Assembly (NCBI GenBank): GCA_040768665.1
Contig: JAXGMN010000056.1
Span: 1 to 64,000 of the forward strand
Direction of reading: 5' to 3'
Source of the DNA: JABWBD01 sp040768665
GTDB taxonomy: Bacteria > Planctomycetota > Planctomycetia > Pirellulales > Thermoguttaceae
DNA length: 64,000 nucleotides
A model generated the notes under the pieces. It was not told the DNA's origin. It searched no databases and saw only the letters and a program-made list of their open reading frames with translations. Shown piece by piece: positions 53,144 to 62,404 of this stretch (the first letter of the stretch is position 1; every line of letters starts with the position of its first letter). Made by a program: the position numbers and the translations under genes.

Positions 53144-54361
53144 TCAGGTTTCCGCTTTCGCCGGCCAGAAGCTCAGCAGCCGACCAATGCCGCTCCTTTT
53201 GCCGGCCGCCTCCGGGGAGGTCTCCTTTTCGTCCTGAGAGAGCGCATCGGCCAGCGCGAGCATCGACTGGGTAATAGCGGCCTTGGGGGCGTGTTCGATC
53301 AGCGGCACCCCATTGTTGCGGACCTCGATCATCGTGCGGTAGTCGTTGGGCAACTGCCAGAAGATCGGACGGCCGATCGTGTCCTGGGCCTTCTTGAGCG
53401 TGATCTGGCCTGCGTCCAGGCCCACGCGGTTCACAATGATCTTCACCTTCTCGGCCATGCCCTTCATCTCGCCGAACGACATCATCAGTCGTACCACATT
53501 GCGCAAACAGGGCAGGTCGAGCTGAGTAACCAAGAGGATTTGCGTCGCCATCTCGAGAGCCATCAGATCAATCGGACTGTAGCTCTTCGACAAGTCGAGC
53601 ACGAGATGCGTAAACGTTGCCTTCAGAAGGCCGATCACCCGCTGAAGGTCCTCGGGCGTTATCAAGGAGATGTCTTCCAACTGCACGGGTCGCGGCAGCA
53701 AGAATAACCCCGATGAGTGTTTTGTCAGCGATCTCTTCAGGAGCGTGAAGTCCAACCGGGTGACGTTCTGCGAGACGTCGACGAGCGTGTACTCGGGGAT
53801 CGCATCGAGAAAGACATCGGCATCGCCAAGGCAGAGGTCGAGATCGACCAAGGCTACGGAGTTTTTCTTGTCGCGGGCCAGCGAGCAACCCAAGTTGACC
53901 GCGATACTGGTATTACCTACCCCCCCGATCGCCCCTGCCACCGCGATCACCTGGCTACCGCGAGGCTTCTTTTCGCCGCGACCGAAACGCCGCTCGCTAA
54001 TCCGGCCCAGGGCAGCCAATAGATCCTCGATACGAATCGGGTGCGTAAGGAACTCCTTGGCGCCCGCCCGCATCGCCTGGAGAATCAGATTGCCGTCGCT
54101 GGACGAACTGACTACGAGCACTGCACATCCGGGCGAGTTCTCGCTCACCTTGGCGACCAGTTCCAGGGCCTTCTCCGGGTCCCGGTCCATGGCGACCAGG
54201 CCGATATCGGGACTGGTCTGGGCAACAACGTCGGAGAAGAACTCGTACCGGGAGCACTCGGCCTCCAGCCAAATCATGTCCATCCCCAGGAGCATCGCTT
54301 TCAGCGATTCCCGCGTCGTATCATTCGGATCAACGATGGCCAGACGAAGGACGTTGCTCAT
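53144..54361 (-). CDS. cpaE: CpaE/TadZ-type pilus localisation ATPase
   Basis: A 405-residue protein. An N-terminal receiver-like domain (LRLAIVDPNDTTRESLKAML; LILQAMRAGAKEFLTHPIRI) precedes a ParA/MinD-like ATPase domain: GAIGGVGNTSIAVNLGCSLA, NSVALVDLDLCLGDADVFLD and HLVLDLSKSYSPIDLMALEM. The Walker A reads GGVGNTS: the usual lysine is an asparagine, which is frequent in TadZ/CpaE proteins. It would place the Flp/Tad pilus at a cell site. ATG 54361 is 57 bases after the secretin stop. Confidence 0.88.
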   Translation of the reverse strand: MSNVLRLAIVDPNDTTRESLKAMLLGMDMIWLEAECSRYEFFSDVVAQTSPDIGLVAMDRDPEKALELVAKVSENSPGCAVLVVSSSSDGNLILQAMRAGAKEFLTHPIRIEDLLAALGRISERRFGRGEKKPRGSQVIAVAGAIGGVGNTSIAVNLGCSLARDKKNSVALVDLDLCLGDADVFLDAIPEYTLVDVSQNVTRLDFTLLKRSLTKHSSGLFLLPRPVQLEDISLITPEDLQRVIGLLKATFTHLVLDLSKSYSPIDLMALEMATQILLVTQLDLPCLRNVVRLMMSFGEMKGMAEKVKIIVNRVGLDAGQITLKKAQDTIGRPIFWQLPNDYRTMIEVRNNGVPLIEHAPKAAITQSMLALADALSQDEKETSPEAAGKRSGIGRLLSFWPAKAET

Positions 54362-54418
54362 GTTGGGTAATGCACAAGTCGCGGATGCCTTGACCAACTC
54401 TGCAAAGAGTATTGCTTG

Positions 54419-56158
54419 TTATTGAACGGTGTCGTAGCCAATCGGTCCCAGGAGCCCGGGCATAGCCCCTCTCTTGGAGCCCGCGGAAGCCGTCGCGGGC
54501 AGGCGCTGCGGTTTGGCAGGAATTGGCCGATTCGCCGGCCTGACGACTTGGGCGCTACGCGACGTCGCCATCGGGTTTACCTGGGTCCCCGCCGCCGGCG
54601 CACCGGGCCCCGTTTGTCCGCTAGGGCCGGGCAAAGGAGCCGCTGCGGGCGGCTGCACCGGCGATTGGAGAATCATTCCCGGCGCCATCCCGGGCATTGG
54701 TTCGCCGCCACACTCGTTGCAGCCCGCTCCCTCGCAGGCCGTGCAGCAGTTAGGTACCTCAATGTGACGCTTGAGAAACAGCTCGCAGTCGCTGGGACTC
54801 GACGTATTCATCCCTGGGCCACACGGGGGGATTTGCGACGGATCGACGCCCGCAATCAATTCCGGGGTCACCAGGATCAGCAGTTCGATTTCGTTCCGTT
54901 CCTCCCGTACTTTTCCGAAAAGGGTGCCGACGTATGGAAGCTCTCCTACCCAAGGCAGACCGCGACGGATCGCTTCCGTCCGCTCCTGAACGAGACCTGC
55001 GATTGCCAACGTTTGCCCCGCTTTCAGCTCAACGCCGGTTTCGACCGTCCGTACCCGCAGCGCCGGAATTCGATAGTTGTCCAGGAGCACGGACCGCGAT
55101 GGGTCAATCTCGCTGACACGCGGGCGGATTTCCAAACGGATCTGGCCGTTGCCCAACACGATGGGTACGAAGTCGAGCTGTGTGCCGTAGGGTTTCCATT
55201 CAATGCTGACGGTTCCCAGGCTCTGCGGAACGAGTACCGGGATTTCGCCGCCGACGTTGAACGCCGCCGGTCGCCCGCTAACGGTAACAAGGGTCGGCTC
55301 GGCCAGTACTTTGGCGAGTTGATCTTGCCGCAAGGCCTCCATGACGCCGAAAAAGGCGCTCGATCCGTTGACCACGTGAAATCCGAAGCTCTGATCGGCA
55401 GACAAAGTCGAGGTGATCTCCGAGACCCCGCTGACACCGCCATTTCCGGCAAGGCCGGACGACGCCGCTGCCAAGAGGCCGCTGACTGTGGAATAGGCGG
55501 CCGTGTGGTCGCCCAGCACCGACCAGTCGAACCCCAAGCTCCGCAATTTCGTGCGGGAGATCTCCATCACCTTGACATGCAGCAGGACCTGCTGCACGCC
55601 GCCGACGGTAATGTTGTTAATGACCTTCGGGTAATACTCTTCGGCCAATTGCACAATGCGGCCGACGTGCTGCGGCTGGTCGACGTATCCCGAAATGAGC
55701 ACGCCCTGAGATACGGGTTTGACCTGGAGCGCTGCGTTGGGAAACTCGGTCTGCAACAGCAGCATCAGTTCCCGCGCATCGCCAAAAACCAGGACGTCGA
55801 CGGTATAGATGCGGTCGTTCTCGTCCCAGAGATTCACCTGGGTGACGCCCGGCTTCTTCGCGAACACCTGGATCTGGTTCGGCGAGAGGGGGGTCAACTC
55901 AAGAATGTCGGGATTGTTGACTTGCGCCTGGGGAATCTTCTTTTCGAGCGTGAGAATGCGGCTCGTGGAAACGGTCATTTCGAGCCGTTCGGACGCCGCG
56001 GCGATCTTATGGAGGATCGCCTGGGGCTGCGAGAAGGCCGTATCCGGGCCCTTTCCCACGCTTGAGACGGTTTGGGCGGTGGTCGTTGGGGCCGTTAAGG
56101 ACAGAAGGGAAACGATCGCGGCCGGGGCGAGGCGGCCCCATGAACTTAGCTTAATCAT
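54419..56158 (-). CDS. cpaC: Flp/Tad pilus secretin (RcpA/CpaC-type)
   Basis: A 579-residue outer-membrane secretin. A signal peptide (IVSLLSLTAPTTTAQ) is followed by a short pilus-specific domain (TLEKKIPQAQVNNPDILELT) and BON/secretin N-domain parts, ending in the secretin pore domain: VLAEPTLVTVSGRPAAFNVG, IEWKPYGTQLDFVPIVLGNG, VELKAGQTLAIAGLVQERTE with GLPWVGELPYVGTLF. The C-terminus is proline/cysteine-rich (CCTACEGAGCNECGG). It forms the exit pore for Flp fibres. ATG 56158. Confidence 0.93.
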   Translation of the reverse strand: MIKLSSWGRLAPAAIVSLLSLTAPTTTAQTVSSVGKGPDTAFSQPQAILHKIAAASERLEMTVSTSRILTLEKKIPQAQVNNPDILELTPLSPNQIQVFAKKPGVTQVNLWDENDRIYTVDVLVFGDARELMLLLQTEFPNAALQVKPVSQGVLISGYVDQPQHVGRIVQLAEEYYPKVINNITVGGVQQVLLHVKVMEISRTKLRSLGFDWSVLGDHTAAYSTVSGLLAAASSGLAGNGGVSGVSEITSTLSADQSFGFHVVNGSSAFFGVMEALRQDQLAKVLAEPTLVTVSGRPAAFNVGGEIPVLVPQSLGTVSIEWKPYGTQLDFVPIVLGNGQIRLEIRPRVSEIDPSRSVLLDNYRIPALRVRTVETGVELKAGQTLAIAGLVQERTEAIRRGLPWVGELPYVGTLFGKVREERNEIELLILVTPELIAGVDPSQIPPCGPGMNTSSPSDCELFLKRHIEVPNCCTACEGAGCNECGGEPMPGMAPGMILQSPVQPPAAAPLPGPSGQTGPGAPAAGTQVNPMATSRSAQVVRPANRPIPAKPQRLPATASAGSKRGAMPGLLGPIGYDTVQ

Positions 56159-56282
56159 CCGTGAAATTCCTTATGCAATCCGGAGCCCGCCCGCGCAAGA
56201 GGCAGGGCGCTCGTCCATGTCCGTTCTCAGACCAATAAATCCTCAGTACCTGATTTCCAAACAGATTTGATAACTCAGACAA

Positions 56283-57431
56283 TTACTCGTCACGATTGCC
56301 GGCTTGTTCGTCCGTTGCCGCCGGCTCGGCTTCCTGCTGCTCATCCCCTGCGGGCGCCCCCGGTTGCTCGCCGGAGGATACGGCCGGCAAATCCGGTTCT
56401 GCGGTTGGGACGAGCCCTGCCGCCGGCACGCCACCCACCTTCCACTTCACGATGGTCGACCGGTCTTCAGCGAGCGAATCGCCGAGCGGGGCCTCGAGGA
56501 CGGTGTCGTTGACCTCGCTGCCCGCGAGGATCCGCATAGACCAGATGTCGGCCGACGCCGGCATGGCAACCTGGGACTGCGGTGCAGCTTGCGACTTCTG
56601 GGCACCAAGTAATTGGAGGAAGTCGGTGGCGTCGCCCGACAAGGCCGGCTTCATGGCGCTGCTGTCCAGGAGACTCTCGCTGCCGCGGTCGCCCCCGTCG
56701 GCGATGCCGAACAGTTTCTGCGCAGATGCTCCCGCAACGGTCGTTTGCTCGTCGTCCTCTGGACTTCGCATCACCAGCCGGATTCTACCCAACTCAGTGG
56801 CAAGCATGACTTTCTCCGCCTGCTCCGGAGTCACCAGCAGCGAGACGGTCTGGGCCTTCTGCGACTTATCGCCCTCATCGCCGGTGTCCAAAGCGAAGAC
56901 GTCGTTCACCGCGAAGACTTTAATATCCTGGAGGAAGGTTCGCGTACATGTCTCCGGGATGTTTTTTGCCAGGCATTTCTCGAGGTGGACGAGGACATCG
57001 ACGCGGTCCCCCGGCCGAATCAAGCTGGCGCCGCTGCTCACGGCGTCCACTTTCACCGAAACGACGCGGTAGCCCTTGGGGATCAGCCCCGTGGCACCTT
57101 GATCGCTGGCCCCTTTGCTCAGCAGCCAGTTGTCGAGAATGGGCGAACCCGAGACGATTTTCGTCTTTGGGCGGCGGCCCTCGATGTCTTCGAGCTTCGT
57201 AAGAGCTCCGGCAGGCACCTTGCCCTTGGGCCAATCTTCGAGCTTGACCACCTCGGGCGTGATCGGATCACCCATTGGAATGTCCGTCATGGCCACGAAA
57301 ATCGATTCGGACTCGGCAGCCAGGGGTGCTGGCGCGGCGTTCCGGTTGGCCATGACCTTCGTGATACTGATCGACGCAACCAGGCCGCAGCCCAGGGCGA
57401 GCAGGAGTAGGACGATTGATTTAGGTCGCAT
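56283..57431 (-). CDS. cpaB: Flp pilus assembly protein CpaB/RcpC
   Basis: A 382-residue protein with an N-terminal membrane helix (IVLLLLALGCGLVASISI), then an SAF domain (SIFVAMTDIPMGDPITPEVV, DNWLLSKGAS) and the CpaB core (GYRVVSVKVDAVSSGASLIR, PGDRVDVLVHLEK). Family length is about 250-350. It helps build the periplasmic part of the Tad pilus with the secretin. ATG 57431 has ggggag upstream. The C-terminal region after residue 310 is proline-rich and of no recognised type. It lies 63 bases after tadE. Confidence 0.9.
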   Translation of the reverse strand: MRPKSIVLLLLALGCGLVASISITKVMANRNAAPAPLAAESESIFVAMTDIPMGDPITPEVVKLEDWPKGKVPAGALTKLEDIEGRRPKTKIVSGSPILDNWLLSKGASDQGATGLIPKGYRVVSVKVDAVSSGASLIRPGDRVDVLVHLEKCLAKNIPETCTRTFLQDIKVFAVNDVFALDTGDEGDKSQKAQTVSLLVTPEQAEKVMLATELGRIRLVMRSPEDDEQTTVAGASAQKLFGIADGGDRGSESLLDSSAMKPALSGDATDFLQLLGAQKSQAAPQSQVAMPASADIWSMRILAGSEVNDTVLEAPLGDSLAEDRSTIVKWKVGGVPAAGLVPTAEPDLPAVSSGEQPGAPAGDEQQEAEPAATDEQAGNRDE

Positions 57432-57494
57432 GAGTCTCCCCGATTTGGCGTTCGACCGTGCGTGCCGGCCGACAGTCGCCGCCGGACACGAGTT

Positions 57495-58013
57495 CTACTG
57501 CACTGTCTCCCGACGCATCACGGTGGCGGCAGACAGCGTCTTCCCGCTCAAGAACATTGGCGATGGAAGCCAACTGACTTGATCGAAAGGAATCGAGACG
57601 GAAACCGTGACAGGTTCGCCAAAACCAGCCGTATTCGGCGGATTAGGATTGATCGTTACGTTCGCACCCGCGACCGCCGCGCTAGACAGGTAGCCTTCGA
57701 CGGCCGCCAACACTTCTGCGGTCGTCGTCCCGTCCAGGACGGCCAGCCTAGCCCCTTCCCGCGATCCATTCGTGATGATCTGTTGAACCATCACCATCCG
57801 ACCAAACTCGATCATCCCCAGAACCAGTAGGAAGAACAGCGGTGCCACGACCGCAAACTCGACCACGGCCGTACCCCGCCGATTCTTTCGGCATAACCGA
57901 CAAACTTTCTCCACTTTGAGATGTGCTTCGACGTCGAATTGGCCGGAGCGATCACAACTGGGGGGGGCAAGGGTTTCCCGCATTCCCCCTATAGGAATAG
58001 TAAGTAACCTCAT
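57495..58013 (-). CDS. TadE-like minor pilin
   Basis: A 172-residue protein. The TadE motif RGTAVVEFAVVAPLFFLLVL and GMIEFGRMVMVQ lies at about residues 45-75: a membrane helix preceded by the RRG..VVEF segment. A prepilin peptidase should cut before TAVVEF. The first 45 residues may extend beyond the real start, but the ATG at 58013 overlaps the upstream stop as ATGA, which supports it. It functions as an accessory pseudopilin of Tad systems. Confidence 0.85.
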   Translation of the reverse strand: MRLLTIPIGGMRETLAPPSCDRSGQFDVEAHLKVEKVCRLCRKNRRGTAVVEFAVVAPLFFLLVLGMIEFGRMVMVQQIITNGSREGARLAVLDGTTTAEVLAAVEGYLSSAAVAGANVTINPNPPNTAGFGEPVTVSVSIPFDQVSWLPSPMFLSGKTLSAATVMRRETVQ

Positions 58014-58582
58014 AGAAGCATCCCCATCGAGACAAAGTAGCCGATCGTTCCAATGGCAATCGGTATCCCGTAAGGCAGAAGAAGCATCGTGCTCTTCCGA
58101 TCGGCCGCGATTGCCGACAGTTCATTCGGATTGCGGATGACCAGGATTTCCGTGAGAATGGCCCAGAACTGCATCTTGTGGTGCTGCCATTTCCGGCGAA
58201 ATAGCACCATGATCACCGCGATCATTCCGCCGACGATCGCGGAGGCGAGAAACGCCCAGAAAGTGTGGGCGGCACCGGCCCATGCCCCCACTCCGGCCAG
58301 CAGTTTCACATCGCCAGCGCCCATGCCCCCGATAGCGTAGGCCGGCAGGAGCAGCGCTAACCCGACTGCCGTTCCGATGAGGCTCCAGCCCAACCCAGGC
58401 CAGCCAAACACGGCCGCGCTGGCGATCCACCCGCTGATAATCATCGGAAAAGTAATCCAATTGGGCACCTTCAGCTTGCATCCATCGATGACCGCAGCGA
58501 CAACCAGTACGATCGTCAACATCCAACTGACCAGGAGGACGAGCGAGTTCGCCGCAAAATCCCCGGAAATACCTTCAAGCAT
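58010..58582 (-). CDS. cpaA: Prepilin peptidase of the Tad system (CpaA/TadV, A24 family)
   Basis: A 190-residue membrane protease that cleaves Flp prepilins. It has several helices and the A24 aspartates: VVAAVIDGCKLKVPNWIT (first Asp in AVIDG..) and GGMGAGDVKLLAGVGAWA (second Asp in GAGDVKLL). Length matches short CpaA/TadV. ATG 58582 is chosen from where homology begins; the earlier frame has no support. Its stop overlaps the TadE start. Confidence 0.9.
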   Translation of the reverse strand: MLEGISGDFAANSLVLLVSWMLTIVLVVAAVIDGCKLKVPNWITFPMIISGWIASAAVFGWPGLGWSLIGTAVGLALLLPAYAIGGMGAGDVKLLAGVGAWAGAAHTFWAFLASAIVGGMIAVIMVLFRRKWQHHKMQFWAILTEILVIRNPNELSAIAADRKSTMLLLPYGIPIAIGTIGYFVSMGMLL

Positions 58583-58638
58583 AGGGTTCTCTCCATCTTT
58601 CCTTGGAACGACGCCCGCGAAGAAGCCGGCGGGCGCCC

Positions 58639-58749
58639 TCAGGTATGAGCACAAAACAGGGCGCTGAACACGGCCACCACGAAGGTGAAGCAGTAGACCA
58701 CCAACTGGAAGGCCCCTGTGATCATCTCGGGCGAAATGGCTGGCTGCAT
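58639..58749 (-). CDS. 36-residue membrane peptide in the Tad cluster
   Basis: An uncharacterised small open frame reading MQPAISPEMITGAFQLVVYC then FTFVVAVFSALFCAHT and a stop. It has one membrane helix with three small clusters of Phe/Val/Ala and a cysteine at each end of the helix. agga lies about 8 bases upstream of the ATG, and it is placed between the Flp gene and the prepilin peptidase on the same strand. The ribosome site and position support translation. Function unknown; a small partner of the peptidase or pilus base is possible. Confidence 0.6.
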   Translation of the reverse strand: MQPAISPEMITGAFQLVVYCFTFVVAVFSALFCAHT

Positions 58750-58991
58750 GGCAGAATTCCTGTCTGGTCTCGCACTTCGTGCCGACCGCAGCTCTTTTTG
58801 CCACGGCCGATTCTCCAAAGAAAACTTAGGTCAAGAAAGCTCGCCGATCTGGAAAAATTTGCCGCCGACGCACGCTTTGAAGCAGGTCCAAAAACCGCCA
58901 AGGGTTCAAGAAGCAGAGCAGCCCGGCTGCTGGCCATCCGATTCCCGTGATGTCTGGCCGTTGTCCGGTGGTAGCAGCCGGGCTGCTTGCG

Positions 58992-59033
58992 AAAAAAAAG
59001 TCCCCCTCGGCATCCGTCGGGATTCCGAGGGGG
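58992..59033 (-). terminator. Rho-independent terminator downstream of the Flp pilin gene
   Basis: ccccctcgg (59002-59010) pairs with ccgaggggg (59025-59033). On the minus strand the hairpin is followed by eight T residues (58992-58999), so it terminates leftward transcription about 75 bases past the pilin gene. It probably lets the pilin be made in excess over the downstream assembly genes. Confidence 0.85.
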
Positions 59034-59107
59034 TGGTCTTTCCGGCTCGTTCAGACCACCACGGCGATGCCGCGGAATCTGAATGCTCGAATAGCGGCAA
59101 CGATCTC

Positions 59108-59290
59108 TCAGGGGCCGCCGCCGAGCTTGTCGGCAACATTCGAGAACGTCGTGTTCGCATTGGTGCCGATCGAAGTGATTGCCGTCAAGCAGACGATGAC
59201 GATTAACGCCAGCATCACCGCGTACTCGACTGCAGTCGGGCCGTCTTCTGAAACGAGGAAACGTTGCACCTTCATCGCGAGCGACTTCAT
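59108..59290 (-). CDS. flp: Flp-type pilin
   Basis: A 60-residue Flp/Fap pilin: a short leader MKSLAMKVQRFLVSEDG, cut site glycine, then PTAVEYAVMLALIVIVCLTA as the hydrophobic pilin helix with the key TAVEY motif, and a small tail. ATG 59290 has gggaggag four bases upstream. It is the major subunit of Tad fibres, read ahead of the assembly genes and separated from them by a terminator. Confidence 0.95.
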   Translation of the reverse strand: MKSLAMKVQRFLVSEDGPTAVEYAVMLALIVIVCLTAITSIGTNANTTFSNVADKLGGGP

Positions 59291-60044
59291 ACAGCTCCTC
59301 CCAATCATCGGCTGCCCTATGCTTAAGGTGAAAACCGAAGGGCTAGCCGAAAAGGACCATTTTGGGTTCCGGCGGATGCCGCACCGAGATAACTCGACGC
59401 CGGCCTGCAAGTGCATCCTCCGGATCCCAGGATTAGTTAAGTGCCTCTTCCCTCGTCACTCGCCGAAGCATTGAGCTGCTGTTACCAAATGGATTGAGCA
59501 AACCCGCTGTGGTTGCCTCACGATGGCCTGAGGCCAGCGATCGGCATGATCCTTTCGGCAGCCAGGCTTCCGGCAGACGCCGGCCCTTGGCTTTGCGTCC
59601 CGGCCTTTCGACCGGTTTGCCTTTGTCGAGGACACGAGGCCACAGGCCATACTTTCGCGAGAGCATGCCGGCAATACAGTAATGATGTCTAGCACCGGCC
59701 GAAAAGGGCTCTCGCAAGAGGTCGCGGCTTTACCGGCCGCTTCCCTGGAGACACTCGCTTGTTTCGCTTGCGTCTCCGTAATGAACCTTATGTCATATTC
59801 GCGGCATGTCAAACTGGGAAGTTTAGAAAAAGTTGCTGTTCGTGGGAATCTCTTGGAAGAAAGAACGCGACGTATCCGTCGCACTTGGAAAATCGCTTGC
59901 AGATCGGTCCGGCCACATCCTGCGCAAGGGCTTATGCATCTTGGATTTGCGATCCGGCGAGTCCCCTGCGATGCCGGGCGCGGGCTGGACCGGGCCACCG
60001 GGGCGCAGCTTTCCGCATACCCCCGGCAGCGTTAGAATACCGAC
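59291..60044. other. 754-base gap with no supported gene
   Basis: Between the divergent flp and glycosyltransferase genes no reading frame has protein character. The flp promoter should lie in the part next to 59290, but no clear -35/-10 pair was identified. No tRNA was recognised. Confidence 0.5.
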
Positions 60045-60782
60045 ATGACTTTTCGAGCCCTCACTGCCCTGCCGGTCTACAATGAGGCCGCCAATGTGAT
60101 TCCGGTCCTGGACGAGGTCGTGCGCTACAGCCGCGAAGTGCTTGTGGTGGACGACGGCTCGACCGACGGCACCTCGGAGCTGTTGGCCGCGCGCAACGAT
60201 ATCCATCTGCTCACCCATCCATCCAACCGCGGCTACGGGGCGGCTCTGCGAACGGCCTTCGATTTTGTCGTGCGGGGCGACTACGACGTGCTGGTCACGA
60301 TCGATTGCGACGGCCAGCATGAACCTCAGCGGATTCCCGAGTTTGTCGAAGCCGCGCGCGACGCAGACATCGTCTCGGGCAGCCGCTATTTGGAGAGCTT
60401 TCCGGGCGACAGCCGGCCTCCGGAGGCTCGCCGGCAGATCAACGAGATCATTACCCGCGAGGTCAATGAGGCGCTCGGCCTGAAGTTGACCGACGCGTTT
60501 TGCGGTTTCAAAGCATACCGCGTATCTGCCCTTGAACGGATGGCGGTCACGGATCCCGGCTACGCAATGCCCCTGGAGCTTTGGGTCCAGGCGGCACGGC
60601 TTGGGCTGAAGATCATCGAGCTGCCGGTACCATTGATCTACCTGGACGAAAGCCGTTCGTTCGGGGGGTCGCTCGATGATGCCCGAACGCGGCTGGGCAT
60701 ATACCGCGACGTGTTCCGCAGGGCCCTCTCGGCCGCGGAGATGGTTTCGGCCCGGGAAAGGGATCGGGAAGCATCGCGATGA
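60045..60782 (+). CDS. Family 2 glycosyltransferase
   Basis: A 245-residue GT2 protein, polyprenyl-phosphate-sugar synthase-like. ALTALPVYNEAANVIPVLDE, EVLVVDDGSTDGTSELLAAR (VVDDGSTD) and NRGYGAALRTAFDF, then DVLVTIDCDGQHEPQRIPEF (DCDGQ, metal/nucleotide sugar) and DIVSGSRYLE are the A-fold signatures. LKLTDAFCGFKAYRVSALER is the conserved C-terminal part. It lacks membrane helices. The acceptor is unknown, possibly a lipid carrier or a glycolipid. It overlaps the next gene by 4 bases. Confidence 0.92.
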   Translation: MTFRALTALPVYNEAANVIPVLDEVVRYSREVLVVDDGSTDGTSELLAARNDIHLLTHPSNRGYGAALRTAFDFVVRGDYDVLVTIDCDGQHEPQRIPEFVEAARDADIVSGSRYLESFPGDSRPPEARRQINEIITREVNEALGLKLTDAFCGFKAYRVSALERMAVTDPGYAMPLELWVQAARLGLKIIELPVPLIYLDESRSFGGSLDDARTRLGIYRDVFRRALSAAEMVSARERDREASR

Positions 60783-62404
60783 CGACCGGCCTGGAACACG
60801 TGGAATATCGCCGACTCCGCACGCCCCGCGAAAACGGTGCCGCGCTGGTTGAGCCTCCTTTTCGGGAGGTGTCGGGCCTCGTCGATCACAACCGCGCCAT
60901 TCAGCGTGGGGCCGATTACGACTTTCAGGGCCGAACGCTGCCCGAGCTGGCCGAGGCCGCCCGAGCGGAACTGCTCGCCGCGGCGTACGATTACACTTCG
61001 ATGTACCGCAACGTCGATCGGACGCCCTACGATTCGGCACAACCGCTCTTTCTGGCCGGGCACCAACCACAGTTGTTTCACCCGGGCGTGTGGTTCAAGA
61101 ACTTCGCCCTGGGATGCCTTGCCCGGCAGCACCAGGCCCGGGCGGTGAACCTGGTGATCGACAGCGACACGATTAAAGGCGTGTCGATTCACGTGCCGGG
61201 CGGTTCGATCGCGCATCCGCGGCTGGCACCGGTGGAATTCGACCGCCCCGGGCCGGCAATCCCGTTCGAGGAACGCACCATCCAGGATCGGTCGGTTTTC
61301 GAGAGTTTCGGGCGTCGGGCGGTCGAGCAGATCCGGTCTCTCGTTCGACACCCTTTGGTCGAGCAGTACTGGCCGATGGTGGTCGCGCGCTCGGTCCAGA
61401 CGGAGAATCTGGGCGAGTGCCTGGCGCAATCTCGCCACCATTTGGAAGGCTGTTGGGGGTCGTCGACGCTCGAGTTGCCGCAGAGCCGGGTCTGCGATCT
61501 GCCGTCGTTTGCCTGGTTCACGGCTCATTTGCTGGCCCATCTGCCGCGGTTGCGGATGATCTACAACGATGTGGTGAGCCATTACCGGCGGACCCATCAC
61601 ATCCGCAGCACGGCGCACCCCGTGCCCGACCTGGCAGTGGACGACGAATGGCTGGAAGCGCCGTTCTGGATCTGGTCGCACGAAGCTCCTCGCCGCCGGC
61701 GGCTCTTCGCGCGGTGCATGGACGACGAGATCAAGCTGACTGACCGCGACCGGATGGAGCTGGCGTTGCCGCTGGCGCCGGAGACCGATGCCGCGGCCGC
61801 AGCCGACCGCTTGTTGGAGTTCAGCGCCCGAGGCATCAAGATCCGCTCTCGAGCGCTGGTGACCACGCTTTGGGCGCGGTTGGTGCTGGGCGACCTGTTC
61901 CTCCACGGCATCGGCGGCGCGAAGTACGACCAGGTGACCGATGCGATCTGCGCCCAGTTCTTCGGGATCCAGCCGCCGAAGCACCTGGTCGTATCGGCCA
62001 CGCTCTATCTGCCGGTTGCGCACCGCAGGATGACGGAGGAGGATCTTCGTCGCGTCGACCGCCGGCTTCGCGACCTGGCTTACCACCCCGAGCGGATCAT
62101 CGAGCAAGAGGGGCTCGCCGGCGGAGACGATGATCGTGCCGCGTTGATTGCGGCCAAACGCACGTGGATCCGGACACCGCAGACGCCGGAAAACGCCGCC
62201 GAACGGTTTCGCGAGTTTCACCGCATCAACGAAGCGCTTCAGCCGTGGGTTGCCTCGGAGCGGGAGAGTCTGGTCCGGCGCCGCCAAGAGATCGAGAAAT
62301 CGCTGCGGCGCGAGGCGATTCTTTCCTCGCGAGAGTACGGCTTCTGCCTCTTCCCGGAATCGACGCTGCGGGAGTTTCTCGACGGCCGGCTTCGGAGCTG
62401 CTGA
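60779..62404 (+). CDS. Large conserved protein of uncertain function, weakly BshC-like
   Basis: A 541-residue cytoplasmic protein. It has regions that resemble the bacillithiol synthase BshC weakly: PLFLAGHQPQLFHPGVWFKN (GHQPxLFHPGVW), ARAVNLVIDSDTIKGVSIHV and DLFLHGIGGAKYDQVTDAIC. The pattern GHQP and LFLHGIGG is typical of a planctomycete protein family often left unnamed. A role in thiol or sugar ligation is possible. It overlaps the glycosyltransferase by 4 bases (ATGA), so the two are coupled. Confidence 0.6.
   Translation: MTTGLEHVEYRRLRTPRENGAALVEPPFREVSGLVDHNRAIQRGADYDFQGRTLPELAEAARAELLAAAYDYTSMYRNVDRTPYDSAQPLFLAGHQPQLFHPGVWFKNFALGCLARQHQARAVNLVIDSDTIKGVSIHVPGGSIAHPRLAPVEFDRPGPAIPFEERTIQDRSVFESFGRRAVEQIRSLVRHPLVEQYWPMVVARSVQTENLGECLAQSRHHLEGCWGSSTLELPQSRVCDLPSFAWFTAHLLAHLPRLRMIYNDVVSHYRRTHHIRSTAHPVPDLAVDDEWLEAPFWIWSHEAPRRRRLFARCMDDEIKLTDRDRMELALPLAPETDAAAAADRLLEFSARGIKIRSRALVTTLWARLVLGDLFLHGIGGAKYDQVTDAICAQFFGIQPPKHLVVSATLYLPVAHRRMTEEDLRRVDRRLRDLAYHPERIIEQEGLAGGDDDRAALIAAKRTWIRTPQTPENAAERFREFHRINEALQPWVASERESLVRRRQEIEKSLRREAILSSREYGFCLFPESTLREFLDGRLRSC

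Noticed and set aside
59433..59998. Minus-strand frames in the flp-glycosyltransferase gap
   Set aside because: They are compositionally poor, have no ribosome sites, overlap one another in different frames and show no motifs.
60779..62404. Naming the gene bshC outright
   Set aside because: Only a few motifs resemble bacillithiol synthase and the length and order of motifs differ, so a firm name would be unsafe.
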